Shown in pieces: positions 19,046-27,488 of a stretch of DNA of 64,000 nt. The position numbers and the translations under genes were made by a program. Numbering within the stretch: the stretch's first letter is position 1; each line of letters begins with the position of its first letter. Source of the stretch: a gamma proteobacterium endosymbiont of Lamellibrachia anaximandri (lineage in GTDB: Bacteria; Pseudomonadota; Gammaproteobacteria; Chromatiales; Chromatiaceae); contig JAESPD010000004.1 of NCBI GenBank assembly GCA_016756855.1, forward strand, positions 53,501 through 117,500, written 5' to 3'. The notes under the pieces are model-generated. The model saw only the letters and a program-made list of their open reading frames with translations. It was not told the DNA's origin and did no database searches.

Positions 19046-19077
19046 CGCCTTTTCATCCTCGTGTAAACGGTAAGCAA

Positions 19078-21915
19078 ATGGCAGATCAGTTCAAAAAACC
19101 CAGCTTGGCATCCCGCCGATTCATTCTTGGCACAACCGTGGGTGGCGCGCTGCTGTTTTTTATCGGTGGCATCATCTTTTGGGGTGGCTTTAACACCGCA
19201 ATGGAGGCAACCAATACCCTCGAATTCTGCATCAGCTGTCATGAGATGGAGGAGAATGTTTACGAGGAGTACAAACCGAGTATTCACTATTCCAATCGCA
19301 CTGGTGTCAGGGCGGCCTGCTCTGATTGCCATGTCCCTGATCCCTGGGTACACAAGATGGTGCGGAAGATTCAGGCCAGTAACGAGATCTACCACAAGAT
19401 TTTGGGGACCGTGGATACCCCTGAGAAGTTCGACGAGCACCGCCTGACCATGGCGAAGCGGGTCTGGGATACGATGAAAAGCACCGACTCCCGTGAGTGC
19501 CGCAACTGTCACAATTTTGAATCCATGAACCCGGAGTTTCAGAAACCCCGGGCGAGAAATCAGCATCTGAATGCCTTTAAAACCGGCCAGACCTGTATCG
19601 ACTGCCACAAGGGTATAGCCCACAAGCACATACGTGACCTGCTCTCCGATGAAGAGCTGGAGGCGATGGAGGCGCCAGAGCCCTCGTTTATCCGAAAAGT
19701 GCCCGAGATGTTTCTCGAAGGCTTGAAAAAGGTCGAAGCCAAAGAGGCTGCCGAGGCTGAAGCGGAGCAGGCAGCGAAGAAGAAGGCCCGTGAGATCAAG
19801 GTAGCAGCCAAGAAGGCTGAAAAGGCACGATTGGATAAAGCTGTTGCCGATGCCCTGGCCGCCTACAAGGCGCAGCAGATGGGTGAAGTGTCTGCCGCCG
19901 CAGCAGTAGGCCCGGTTGCCGGTTTCGGTATCGACTGGGGTGATGTGCCGATGCGCAATATCACCGTTTTCTATCCGGGGCAGACCTCCATGGAGTGGGT
20001 CTTGACCGGCAAGGATCATGGTGGCTCCCGTCCTTTCATCAAGGCAGGAGATCGCTGCACCACCTGTCACGACAAGGAAGCCGCAGCCATGGGGGAGAAG
20101 ATGGTCACCGGCCAGAAGGCTGAGAAGACCCCCATCCCCGGTAAGCGCGGCAGTATTCCTGTCGATGTGCAGGCCGCCCACGACACGGAAAATCTCTACC
20201 TGCGCTTTGAGTGGGAAGATACAGACCATGTGCCGGTGCCGTTTGTCGAAGGTGGCAAGATGGATCCGGAAAACCCGATGAAACTGGCTGTCATGTTTGC
20301 CACCGACAAGGTGAAATATGCAGACCGCTCCGGCTGCTGGGGAACCTGTCATCATGACCTGCGCTCCATGCCTCATACCCCGGATGCCGATACGGCAAAC
20401 AGCAGTCCGGTCGCGCAAGAGATTGACCTGTCTCAGGGGCTGACCAAGTACATCGAAGAGAGCCGTACCAAGGTCGAAGTCAAAGGGCGCCGCGGCAAGA
20501 AACGTGGCGGTTGGGATAAGCTGAAGAGCGGGGATGAGCTGAAAGCGGAGATGGATGCCCATAAGTTCATGGACCTACTGCGCTACAAATCCGGCAAAGG
20601 CGAGACCGAGGATGGAGATATCCTGGCGCAACGTCTGATGAGCGGTGGCCAGGGCTTCGAGGTGGATGCCCGCAAGGAGGGTAATACCTGGATCGTCGTC
20701 ATGAAGCGCAAGCTTAAATCCGACAAACCCGGCGATCTGAGTCTGGCATTGGATCAGGTCTACAATCTGGGCTTTGCCATCCATGACGACTATACCAATA
20801 CCCGTTTTCATCATGTCTCTCTGGGTTACAGGATCGGTTTTGACAACGAAGATCCCAATATTGAGATCAATGCAGTGAAACGCGAGGCGGTGGCTGCCGC
20901 TCCTGCAGCAGCAGTGTCTCCAACGGCGTCACCAGGAGTGGTGCCTGCAGCCAGTCAGATCGATGTGGACTGGAGCAAGGCGGCAAGCCGCGAGGTCACC
21001 ATCTTCTACCCCGGGCAGACCTCTATGGAGTGGATGTTGACCGGCAAGGATCATGGTGGCTCCCGTCCTTTCATCAAGGCGGGTGATCGCTGTACCACCT
21101 GTCATGACAAAGAGACCGCCGCCATGGGCGAAAAGATGGTCACAGGGCAGAAGGCGGAGAAGACTCCCATACCCGGCAAGCGGGGCAGTATTCCGGTCAA
21201 CGTCGAGTCGACCCACGACGGGGAGAACCTCTATCTACGCTTCAGCTGGGAGGATTCCGAACATGCGCCGGTGCCTTTCGTGGAGGGCGGCAAGATGGAT
21301 CCGGAGAACCCCATGAAGCTGGCGGTGATGTTCGCCACCGACAAGGTGAAATACGCTGACCGCTCCGGTTGCTGGGGTACCTGTCACCACGATTTGCGTT
21401 CCATGCCCCACGCTCCGGATGCCGATACGGCAAATGGCAGTCCGGCTGCCCAGCAACTCGATCTTTCACAGGGTCTGACCAAATACATCGAAGAGAGCCG
21501 TACCAAGATTGAGGTCAAGGGGCGTCGTGGCAAGAAGCGCGGTGGTTGGGACAAGTTGAAGAGCGCGGATGAACTGCAGGCGGAGATGGATGCCCATAAG
21601 TACATGGAGCTGGTCCGCTACAAATCCGGTAAGGGTGAGGTCGAGGATGGCCATATCCTGGAGCAGCGCACCATGAGCGGCGGCGAGGCGGCAGAGATGA
21701 CCGCATCATTGGAGGGTGGTATCTGGACCCTGGTGATGAAGCGTAAGCTTCAGACCGGCAAACCGGGTGATCTGCCGCTGGCAAAAGATCAGGTTTACAA
21801 TTTTGGTTTTGCCATCCATGACGACTTCAGCAACGAGCGTTTTCACCACGTCTCTCTGGGTTACAAACTGGGATTTGATAACGATAAGACTGAGATCAAC
21901 GCAACTGCACAGTGA
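19078..21915 (+). CDS. NapC/NirT-type tetraheme quinol dehydrogenase fused to two tandem ethylbenzene-dehydrogenase-type heme-binding domains
   Basis: Start set to MADQFKKPSLASRRFILG (the track start lies in the terminator hairpin); NapC region CISCH, CSDCH, CRNCH, CIDCH; then two ~315-aa near-identical repeats each with CTTCH and CWGTCH. Confidence 0.85.
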   Translation: MADQFKKPSLASRRFILGTTVGGALLFFIGGIIFWGGFNTAMEATNTLEFCISCHEMEENVYEEYKPSIHYSNRTGVRAACSDCHVPDPWVHKMVRKIQASNEIYHKILGTVDTPEKFDEHRLTMAKRVWDTMKSTDSRECRNCHNFESMNPEFQKPRARNQHLNAFKTGQTCIDCHKGIAHKHIRDLLSDEELEAMEAPEPSFIRKVPEMFLEGLKKVEAKEAAEAEAEQAAKKKAREIKVAAKKAEKARLDKAVADALAAYKAQQMGEVSAAAAVGPVAGFGIDWGDVPMRNITVFYPGQTSMEWVLTGKDHGGSRPFIKAGDRCTTCHDKEAAAMGEKMVTGQKAEKTPIPGKRGSIPVDVQAAHDTENLYLRFEWEDTDHVPVPFVEGGKMDPENPMKLAVMFATDKVKYADRSGCWGTCHHDLRSMPHTPDADTANSSPVAQEIDLSQGLTKYIEESRTKVEVKGRRGKKRGGWDKLKSGDELKAEMDAHKFMDLLRYKSGKGETEDGDILAQRLMSGGQGFEVDARKEGNTWIVVMKRKLKSDKPGDLSLALDQVYNLGFAIHDDYTNTRFHHVSLGYRIGFDNEDPNIEINAVKREAVAAAPAAAVSPTASPGVVPAASQIDVDWSKAASREVTIFYPGQTSMEWMLTGKDHGGSRPFIKAGDRCTTCHDKETAAMGEKMVTGQKAEKTPIPGKRGSIPVNVESTHDGENLYLRFSWEDSEHAPVPFVEGGKMDPENPMKLAVMFATDKVKYADRSGCWGTCHHDLRSMPHAPDADTANGSPAAQQLDLSQGLTKYIEESRTKIEVKGRRGKKRGGWDKLKSADELQAEMDAHKYMELVRYKSGKGEVEDGHILEQRTMSGGEAAEMTASLEGGIWTLVMKRKLQTGKPGDLPLAKDQVYNFGFAIHDDFSNERFHHVSLGYKLGFDNDKTEINATAQ

Positions 21916-22271
21916 TGATGAGCAAGACGACCAACTTGGTAAACGTTCGTCGGAGCCTGTTAGTTCTGGTTTTCACCCTATCTGCCTCGTCTCTGTCGGC
22001 GGGTGGAGTGCAGGCACCGGTCTCTGAGATAGACATTATCAAATTTAAATTTGAACCACCGGAGATCACCATCAGGGCCGGGCAGCGGCTGCGCTGGATC
22101 AACCGGGAGAAGCGGCAGTACCACAGCGTCTGGTTTGAGCAGGCGGGTGATCCAGAGCCTGATTATCTGTTTCCCGGTGATACCTATGAACGCAGCTTCG
22201 ATCAGGCCGGAAGTTTTCCCTATCGCTGTGGTCCACATCCCAAAATGACGGGTGTGGTACACGTCGAATAG
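21915..22271 (+). CDS. Cupredoxin (plastocyanin/azurin-like)
   Basis: Signal peptide; IIKFKFEPPEITIRAGQRLRWINREKRQYHSVWFE...SFPYRCGPHPKMTGVVHVE copper-binding pattern. Confidence 0.85.
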   Translation: MMSKTTNLVNVRRSLLVLVFTLSASSLSAGGVQAPVSEIDIIKFKFEPPEITIRAGQRLRWINREKRQYHSVWFEQAGDPEPDYLFPGDTYERSFDQAGSFPYRCGPHPKMTGVVHVE

Positions 22272-22276
22272 GGAGG

Positions 22277-22290
22277 TTGACAGAGGTCAA
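22277..22290. promoter_or_regulatory. FNR/DNR-type box upstream of nirC-like gene
   Basis: TTGAC-AGAG-GTCAA, ~77 bp upstream of ATG at 22367. Confidence 0.55.
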
Positions 22291-22366
22291 AGCCACTTCC
22301 GAAACCCAGGTGTTATCTTGCTATTTAAGTAATGCCTTATTTACCCGAAAGAGAAGTATTAACCTG

Positions 22367-22693
22367 ATGAAACCCCTTTCCACCCTGCTGTTGGCCCTGT
22401 CCGTCGTTATGACAGGCACTGCTGCGCAGGCGGAAATCGTCTCCCCGCGTCAGGCTGAGATGCTCTATCTATTGAAACATGACTGTGGCTCCTGTCATGG
22501 CATGCGGCTGGAGGGTGGACTCGGTCCTGCTCTGACACCGAAGCGCCTGCAACCCTGGCAAGCGGAGCAGTTGGCGGTCACCATCCTGCATGGTCGCCCT
22601 GGCACGCCGATGCCGCCCTGGCGCCCATTTTTCACCGACAGTGAAGCCCTATGGTTGGCGCAGCAACTGAAGCAGGGTGTCCAGCGGCGATGA
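22367..22693 (+). CDS. nirC: Monoheme cytochrome c (NirC-like)
   Basis: MKPLSTLLLALSVVMTGTAAQA signal peptide, CGSCH; immediately upstream of nirF. Confidence 0.75.
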   Translation: MKPLSTLLLALSVVMTGTAAQAEIVSPRQAEMLYLLKHDCGSCHGMRLEGGLGPALTPKRLQPWQAEQLAVTILHGRPGTPMPPWRPFFTDSEALWLAQQLKQGVQRR

Positions 22694-23880
22694 AATCTCT
22701 GTCTATTCTGTTTTTTACGATGCTTCTGTTGCCCGGTATCTCCCTGGCTGATTGTCTGACTCGCGGCACCGGTGACATGGGTGTTATCGTCGAACGAGCG
22801 GCAGGTAGTCTGAAAGTCGTGGATACCACTCACCACAACACGTTGTTTCAGGTCGAGGGGCTGGGCGATCTCTCCCACGCCTCTGCTGTCTACTCCCGTG
22901 ATGAACGATACGTCTATGTTTTCGGTCGTGACGGTGGACTCACCAAGGTGGACATACTTTGTGGCAGGATCGTCAAGCGCATCATCCAGGGCGGCAACAG
23001 CATCGGCGGAGCAATCTCCCAAGATGGCAGCCTGATCGCAGTCTCCAACTATAAACCCGGTGGCGTGAAGATCTTCTCTGCCGATGACCTCTCCCTGATT
23101 GCCGATATCCCAGCCACCACCGTCACTGACCGGGATGGCAACAAAAAAGGCTCCAAAACGGTGGGGTTGGTGGACGCGCCGGATCAGCGCTTCGTTGTCA
23201 GCCTCTACGATTCCGGCGAGAGCTGGATTATCGATATGAGCGATCCGGCCAAACCGGCTGTTCAGCGCTTCGAAAATATTGGCAGCCTGCCCTATGACGG
23301 ACTGATTACGCCGAATGGACGCTACTATATCGCCGGTCTCTTCGGGCAGGATGGCCTGTCGCTACTCGATCTATGGCACCCGGAGAAGGGAACCCGCCTG
23401 ATCCTCGATGACTATGGCCGCGGCCAGAAAAAACTTCCGGTCTACAAGATGCCGCATCTCGAAGGCTGGGCGATGGCGGATGACCGCGCCTTTCTGCCGG
23501 CAGTGGGGCGTCATGCAGTATTGGTGGTCGACAGTAGCGATTGGAAAGAGATCAAACAGATCCCGGTACATGGTCAGCCGGTGTTTGTCATGGCTCGTCC
23601 GGACGGTCGCCAGATCTGGGTCAATTTCGCCTTTCCCCACAACGACACCATTCAGGTTATCGATACAGAAACCCTGGAGATAATCAATACTCTGAAGCCG
23701 GGCAAGGGTACGCTGCACATGGAGTTCAGCCCCCGCGGTGAGTCTGTCTGGATCTCAGTCCGCGACAAGGACGAGGTGCAGATCTACTCCACCCGCACCC
23801 AGGAACTGACTCATCGGCTGCCGGTGGATAAGCCCAGTGGCATCTTTTTTACCTCCCGTGCCCACCAGACAGGATTGTGA
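22690..23880 (+). CDS. nirF: Heme d1 biosynthesis protein NirF
   Basis: cd1-propeller-like protein without CXXCH in nir cluster; ATG overlaps preceding stop (ATGA). Confidence 0.88.
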   Translation: MKSLSILFFTMLLLPGISLADCLTRGTGDMGVIVERAAGSLKVVDTTHHNTLFQVEGLGDLSHASAVYSRDERYVYVFGRDGGLTKVDILCGRIVKRIIQGGNSIGGAISQDGSLIAVSNYKPGGVKIFSADDLSLIADIPATTVTDRDGNKKGSKTVGLVDAPDQRFVVSLYDSGESWIIDMSDPAKPAVQRFENIGSLPYDGLITPNGRYYIAGLFGQDGLSLLDLWHPEKGTRLILDDYGRGQKKLPVYKMPHLEGWAMADDRAFLPAVGRHAVLVVDSSDWKEIKQIPVHGQPVFVMARPDGRQIWVNFAFPHNDTIQVIDTETLEIINTLKPGKGTLHMEFSPRGESVWISVRDKDEVQIYSTRTQELTHRLPVDKPSGIFFTSRAHQTGL

Positions 23881-23881
23881 C

Positions 23882-24394
23882 ATGGCTAACCCTGCATCAC
23901 TTTTCAGACAGGCCCATCCACGTACGCTGAACCCAGACAGGGTGGAGTTGAACGACTTGGAAAAGAGGCTGCTTAATGAATATCAGAATGGGTTGCCGCT
24001 CACATCTACGCCCTATGCGGATATGGCTGCCAGGATCGGCACCAGCGAGGCGTTGGTCTTGAAGATTCTGCAGCGCTTGCAGGATGCGGGGGTCATCAGT
24101 CGGGTCGGCCCGGTATTCAAGCCCAAGAAAATCGGTGCCAGTACCTTGGCGGCGATGGCAGTTCCGGAAGAGAGGCTCGAGGCGGTTGCCGCAAAGATCA
24201 ACGCCTACCCAGAGGTGAATCACAATTACGAACGTGAGGACGAACATAATCTCTGGTTTGTGGTAACCGCGCCCTCTGAAGCTCACTTGGCAGCGGTACT
24301 GGCAAAAATGGAGCCTGAGACAGGGTTCCCCATTCTCAATCTGCCATTACGAAAAGAGTTCCATATCAATCTGGGGTTTCCTCTGTGGTGCTAA
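23882..24394 (+). CDS. nirD: Heme d1 biosynthesis siroheme decarboxylase subunit NirD
   Basis: AsnC-like HTH plus YPEVNHNYEREDEHNLWFVV; gene order F-D. Confidence 0.85.
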   Translation: MANPASLFRQAHPRTLNPDRVELNDLEKRLLNEYQNGLPLTSTPYADMAARIGTSEALVLKILQRLQDAGVISRVGPVFKPKKIGASTLAAMAVPEERLEAVAAKINAYPEVNHNYEREDEHNLWFVVTAPSEAHLAAVLAKMEPETGFPILNLPLRKEFHINLGFPLWC

Positions 24395-24861
24395 ATGACG
24401 CTGATCGCAGCTTGGTAGCCGAAATACAGGGTGGGCTGCCGCTCTCAAGTCACCCCTATGCCGAGGTGGGTGAGCGTATCGGTATGGAGGAGCAGGAGGT
24501 CATTGAGCGCATTGCCAGGTTGCAGGATGAAGGTATCATCAAGCGCCTGGGTATCGTGGTGCGCCACCATGAGCTTGGTTATACCGCCAACGCGATGGTG
24601 GTCTGGGACGTACCTGATGAACAATTGGATGAGGTCGGAGGGAAGCTGGGCAGTGAGTCCTGTGTCACTCTCTGTTATCAGCGGCCGCGATGTCTGCCCA
24701 AGTGGCCCTATAACCTCTTCAGTATGATCCACGGCAAGGATCGTCAGCGGGTACTCAACTACATCGACACGATCATTGAATCCTGTGGCCTCGAGGGCAT
24801 TCCCCACAAGGTGTTGTTCAGTGGGCGCCGTTTTAAACAGCGTGGTGCACGTTATCAATGA
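24385..24861 (+). CDS. nirL: Siroheme decarboxylase family protein NirL
   Basis: ANAMVVWDVPDEQLDEVG...CYQRPRCLPKWPYNLFSMIHGKDR; GTG start; gene order. Confidence 0.75.
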   Translation: MVLNDADRSLVAEIQGGLPLSSHPYAEVGERIGMEEQEVIERIARLQDEGIIKRLGIVVRHHELGYTANAMVVWDVPDEQLDEVGGKLGSESCVTLCYQRPRCLPKWPYNLFSMIHGKDRQRVLNYIDTIIESCGLEGIPHKVLFSGRRFKQRGARYQ

Positions 24862-25304
24862 TGGATAGTGTCGATCGCGCCATTATCAATCAATTACAGG
24901 GTGGTTTTCCAATCTCCGGTCATCCCTATCGGGAGATGGCAAATCGCTTTGGTATCAACGAGGTGGAACTGATTCAGCGCCTGCAGCAGATGCTGGAGAA
25001 GAGACAGCTCTCCCGCTTTGGCCCACTCTACAATGCGGAACGCCTGGGTGGTGGGCTCAGTCTTTGTGCCATGAGTATTCCTGAAGAGGATTTCGAGCGT
25101 GTGGCCGAACAGGTCAATGCGTTTTCCGAGGTCGCCCACAACTATGCGCGAGACCACCGCTTGAACATGTGGTTCGTGCTGGCGACTGAGACCCCGACGC
25201 GCATCGAGTCGGTGCTTGCTGAGATTGAGGATGTGACAGGATATCAAGTCTACAATATGCCGAAAAAAGAGGAGTTTTTTGTCGGACTGAAATTCGAGGT
25301 TTGA
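24858..25304 (+). CDS. nirG: Siroheme decarboxylase family protein NirG
   Basis: NirD-like (FSEVAHNYARDHRLNMWFVLATE); gene order. Confidence 0.75.
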   Translation: MMDSVDRAIINQLQGGFPISGHPYREMANRFGINEVELIQRLQQMLEKRQLSRFGPLYNAERLGGGLSLCAMSIPEEDFERVAEQVNAFSEVAHNYARDHRLNMWFVLATETPTRIESVLAEIEDVTGYQVYNMPKKEEFFVGLKFEV

Positions 25305-25396
25305 AATTCGTCCCCCAAACTGCGGACACTATACCCTTATGGTGTAATATCCGGTCTGAAATTTCTGAACACGCTAAAGATTAAGAGGCTCCACTT

Positions 25397-25636
25397 TTGA
25401 AGACACGAAAACCTGCCCAGAAGGTATCCCTGGTTGTGGCATATATCTGTTATGTCGTTGCGGTCATCACTCTGTTTGCCGCCGGTTATCGAGCCTACAC
25501 GGTTGGTACGGACAATCCCATATTCGCCAGCTTGGCGGCTTCGGTGTTCTTTTTTGTTTGCTGTGGCATCGTGCTGCAGGTGATCGGTAGCGTCAGTCTT
25601 CCGGATCTCAAGATAGATCCCAAAGGGTCGGAATAG
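25397..25636 (+). CDS. Small predicted membrane protein inserted in nir cluster
   Basis: 79 aa, two hydrophobic segments (VSLVVAYICYVVAVITLFAAGY; ASLAASVFFFVCCGIVLQVIG); TTG start. Confidence 0.65.
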   Translation: MKTRKPAQKVSLVVAYICYVVAVITLFAAGYRAYTVGTDNPIFASLAASVFFFVCCGIVLQVIGSVSLPDLKIDPKGSE

Positions 25637-25656
25637 CCCTGGGCCTGAGAGACACG

Positions 25657-26166
25657 ATGTCGGATAAGGGCATAACAACACAGCCGCTGGACGACCTGGA
25701 TCGCCGCATCGTGGTGGCGACCCAGGGTGGCTTGCCGCTGGTGCCGGAACCCTATGAGCAGGTTGCCCAGGCGTTGGATAGTACCGCCGATGAGGTGATG
25801 CGGCGTATGCGCAGGATGTTGGAATCCGGCACCATCCGTCGTATTGGAGCCGTACCCAACCACTATACACTCGGCTTCAAGGGTAATGGCATGACTGTTT
25901 GGGATGTCCCGGACGACAAGGTGCAGGATTATGGCCGCAAGATAGGTGCCCTTGATTTTGTCAGTCATGCCTACCACCGTCCCCGTCATCTGCCTGAGTG
26001 GAACTACAATCTATTCGCTATGGTGCATGGAAGGGATCGAGACGAGGTGATGGAGAAGACCAACATCATCGTGGAGCTATTGGGTGGGGATAACCGGGGC
26101 CATGAGGTCTTGTTCAGCAGTCGGATATTGAAGAAAACCGGGATGAGAATAGGGCAAATAAGGTGA
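25657..26166 (+). CDS. nirH: Siroheme decarboxylase family protein NirH
   Basis: MTVWDVPDDKVQDYG...YHRPRHLPEWNYNLFAMVHGRDRDEV. Confidence 0.75.
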   Translation: MSDKGITTQPLDDLDRRIVVATQGGLPLVPEPYEQVAQALDSTADEVMRRMRRMLESGTIRRIGAVPNHYTLGFKGNGMTVWDVPDDKVQDYGRKIGALDFVSHAYHRPRHLPEWNYNLFAMVHGRDRDEVMEKTNIIVELLGGDNRGHEVLFSSRILKKTGMRIGQIR

Positions 26167-26184
26167 CAGGTATCAGGTAGTGCT

Positions 26185-26258
26185 TGTAAGCCGGTTCAAG
26201 CGCAGCGGAACCGGCAACCTACTGATGCCCGATCCGCTACGCTTGATCGGTCCTGCAT
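26185..26258. repeat. Dispersed bipartite palindromic repeat, copy 1
   Basis: CCGGTTCAAGCGCAGCGGAACCGG ... GCCCGATCCGCTACGCTTGATCGG; similar to 40075-40154 and 47178-47264. Confidence 0.75.
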
Positions 26259-26293
26259 GCTTGACGCAAGCCTTTAGCCTGTTTGGAAGGAAT

Positions 26294-27481
26294 ATGTTTA
26301 GAATCACTCAATTCATGCAGGAAATACTGGATCCCAAACCTCTGGGACCAAAGCGCAACCCACCGGGGCCGGTGGTGATCTGGAATCTGGTGCGGCGCTG
26401 CAACCTGATGTGTAAGCACTGTTACTCGATTTCGGCGGATACTGATTTCCCAAATGAGCTGAATACTGCCCAGGTCTTCGATGTGATGGACGATCTGAAG
26501 CAGTTCAAGGTGCCGGTTCTGATCCTCTCCGGCGGTGAACCTCTGTTGCGTCCCGATATCTTTGAGATCGCTCACCACGCCAAGGCGATGGGTTTTTATA
26601 CGGCCCTCTCCACCAACGGCACCCTGATCGATGAGCAGAACATCGACAAGATCGCCGAGGTGGGTTTCGACTATCTGGGCATCAGTATCGACGGCATTCG
26701 TGAGACCCACGATCAATTCCGCCGCAAGGAGGGAGCCTACGACGAGTCGATGCACGGGTTACGCCTCTGCCGGGATGCAGGTATCAAAGTGGGCTTGCGT
26801 TTCACCATGACTCAGGACAATGCGGAGGAGTTGCCTCAACTGCTGGATCTGATGGCCGAGGAGCGCATTGACAAGTTCTATTTCTCCCATCTCAATTATG
26901 CGGGACGTGGCAACAAAAATCGCGAGGATGACGTCTTCCTCAACACCACCCGCTGGGCCATGGATCTGCTGTTCGACCGCGCCCTGGAGGATGCTGCCAA
27001 GGGACGGGGTACGGAGTTTGTTACCGGTAACAATGATGCGGACGGCGTCTATCTGCTCCATTGGGTGAAGCGGCTCTTTCCCGAACAGACGGAACACATC
27101 AAGGCGAAACTAATCCAGTGGGGTGGCAACAGCTCCGGCGTCAATATCGCCAATATCGACAACCAGGGTCGGGTCCATCCGGACACCATGTGGTGGAACT
27201 ACGACCTGGGTGACGTCAAGGAGCGGCCATTCTCGGAGATCTGGATGGATACTTCAGATCCCATTATGGCAGGTCTCAAGGCGAGTCCCCGCACAGTCGG
27301 CGGTCGTTGTGGTGTCTGCCGCCATTTCGATATCTGCGGGGGCAATACCCGGGTGCGGGCGATGCAGCTCACCGGCGATGCCTGGAGTGAGGATCCCGCC
27401 TGTTATCTTACTGACGAAGAGATCGGTATCTCTACCACCACAGAAGAGGATTCGCCGGTAGACCAAGTGCTTACCGGGTAG
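26294..27481 (+). CDS. nirJ: Heme d1 biosynthesis radical SAM protein NirJ
   Basis: CNLMCKHCY radical SAM motif; start set to MFRITQFMQEILDPKPLG with AAGGAAT RBS rather than track start 26180. Confidence 0.92.
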   Translation: MFRITQFMQEILDPKPLGPKRNPPGPVVIWNLVRRCNLMCKHCYSISADTDFPNELNTAQVFDVMDDLKQFKVPVLILSGGEPLLRPDIFEIAHHAKAMGFYTALSTNGTLIDEQNIDKIAEVGFDYLGISIDGIRETHDQFRRKEGAYDESMHGLRLCRDAGIKVGLRFTMTQDNAEELPQLLDLMAEERIDKFYFSHLNYAGRGNKNREDDVFLNTTRWAMDLLFDRALEDAAKGRGTEFVTGNNDADGVYLLHWVKRLFPEQTEHIKAKLIQWGGNSSGVNIANIDNQGRVHPDTMWWNYDLGDVKERPFSEIWMDTSDPIMAGLKASPRTVGGRCGVCRHFDICGGNTRVRAMQLTGDAWSEDPACYLTDEEIGISTTTEEDSPVDQVLTG

Positions 27482-27488
27482 GTAAACC

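Noticed and set aside
18952-20562. 536-aa minus-strand ORF
   Set aside because: Antisense to nirS end and the NapC fusion; the sense frame has clear heme motifs and domain homology, so the antisense ORF is a GC/codon-bias artefact
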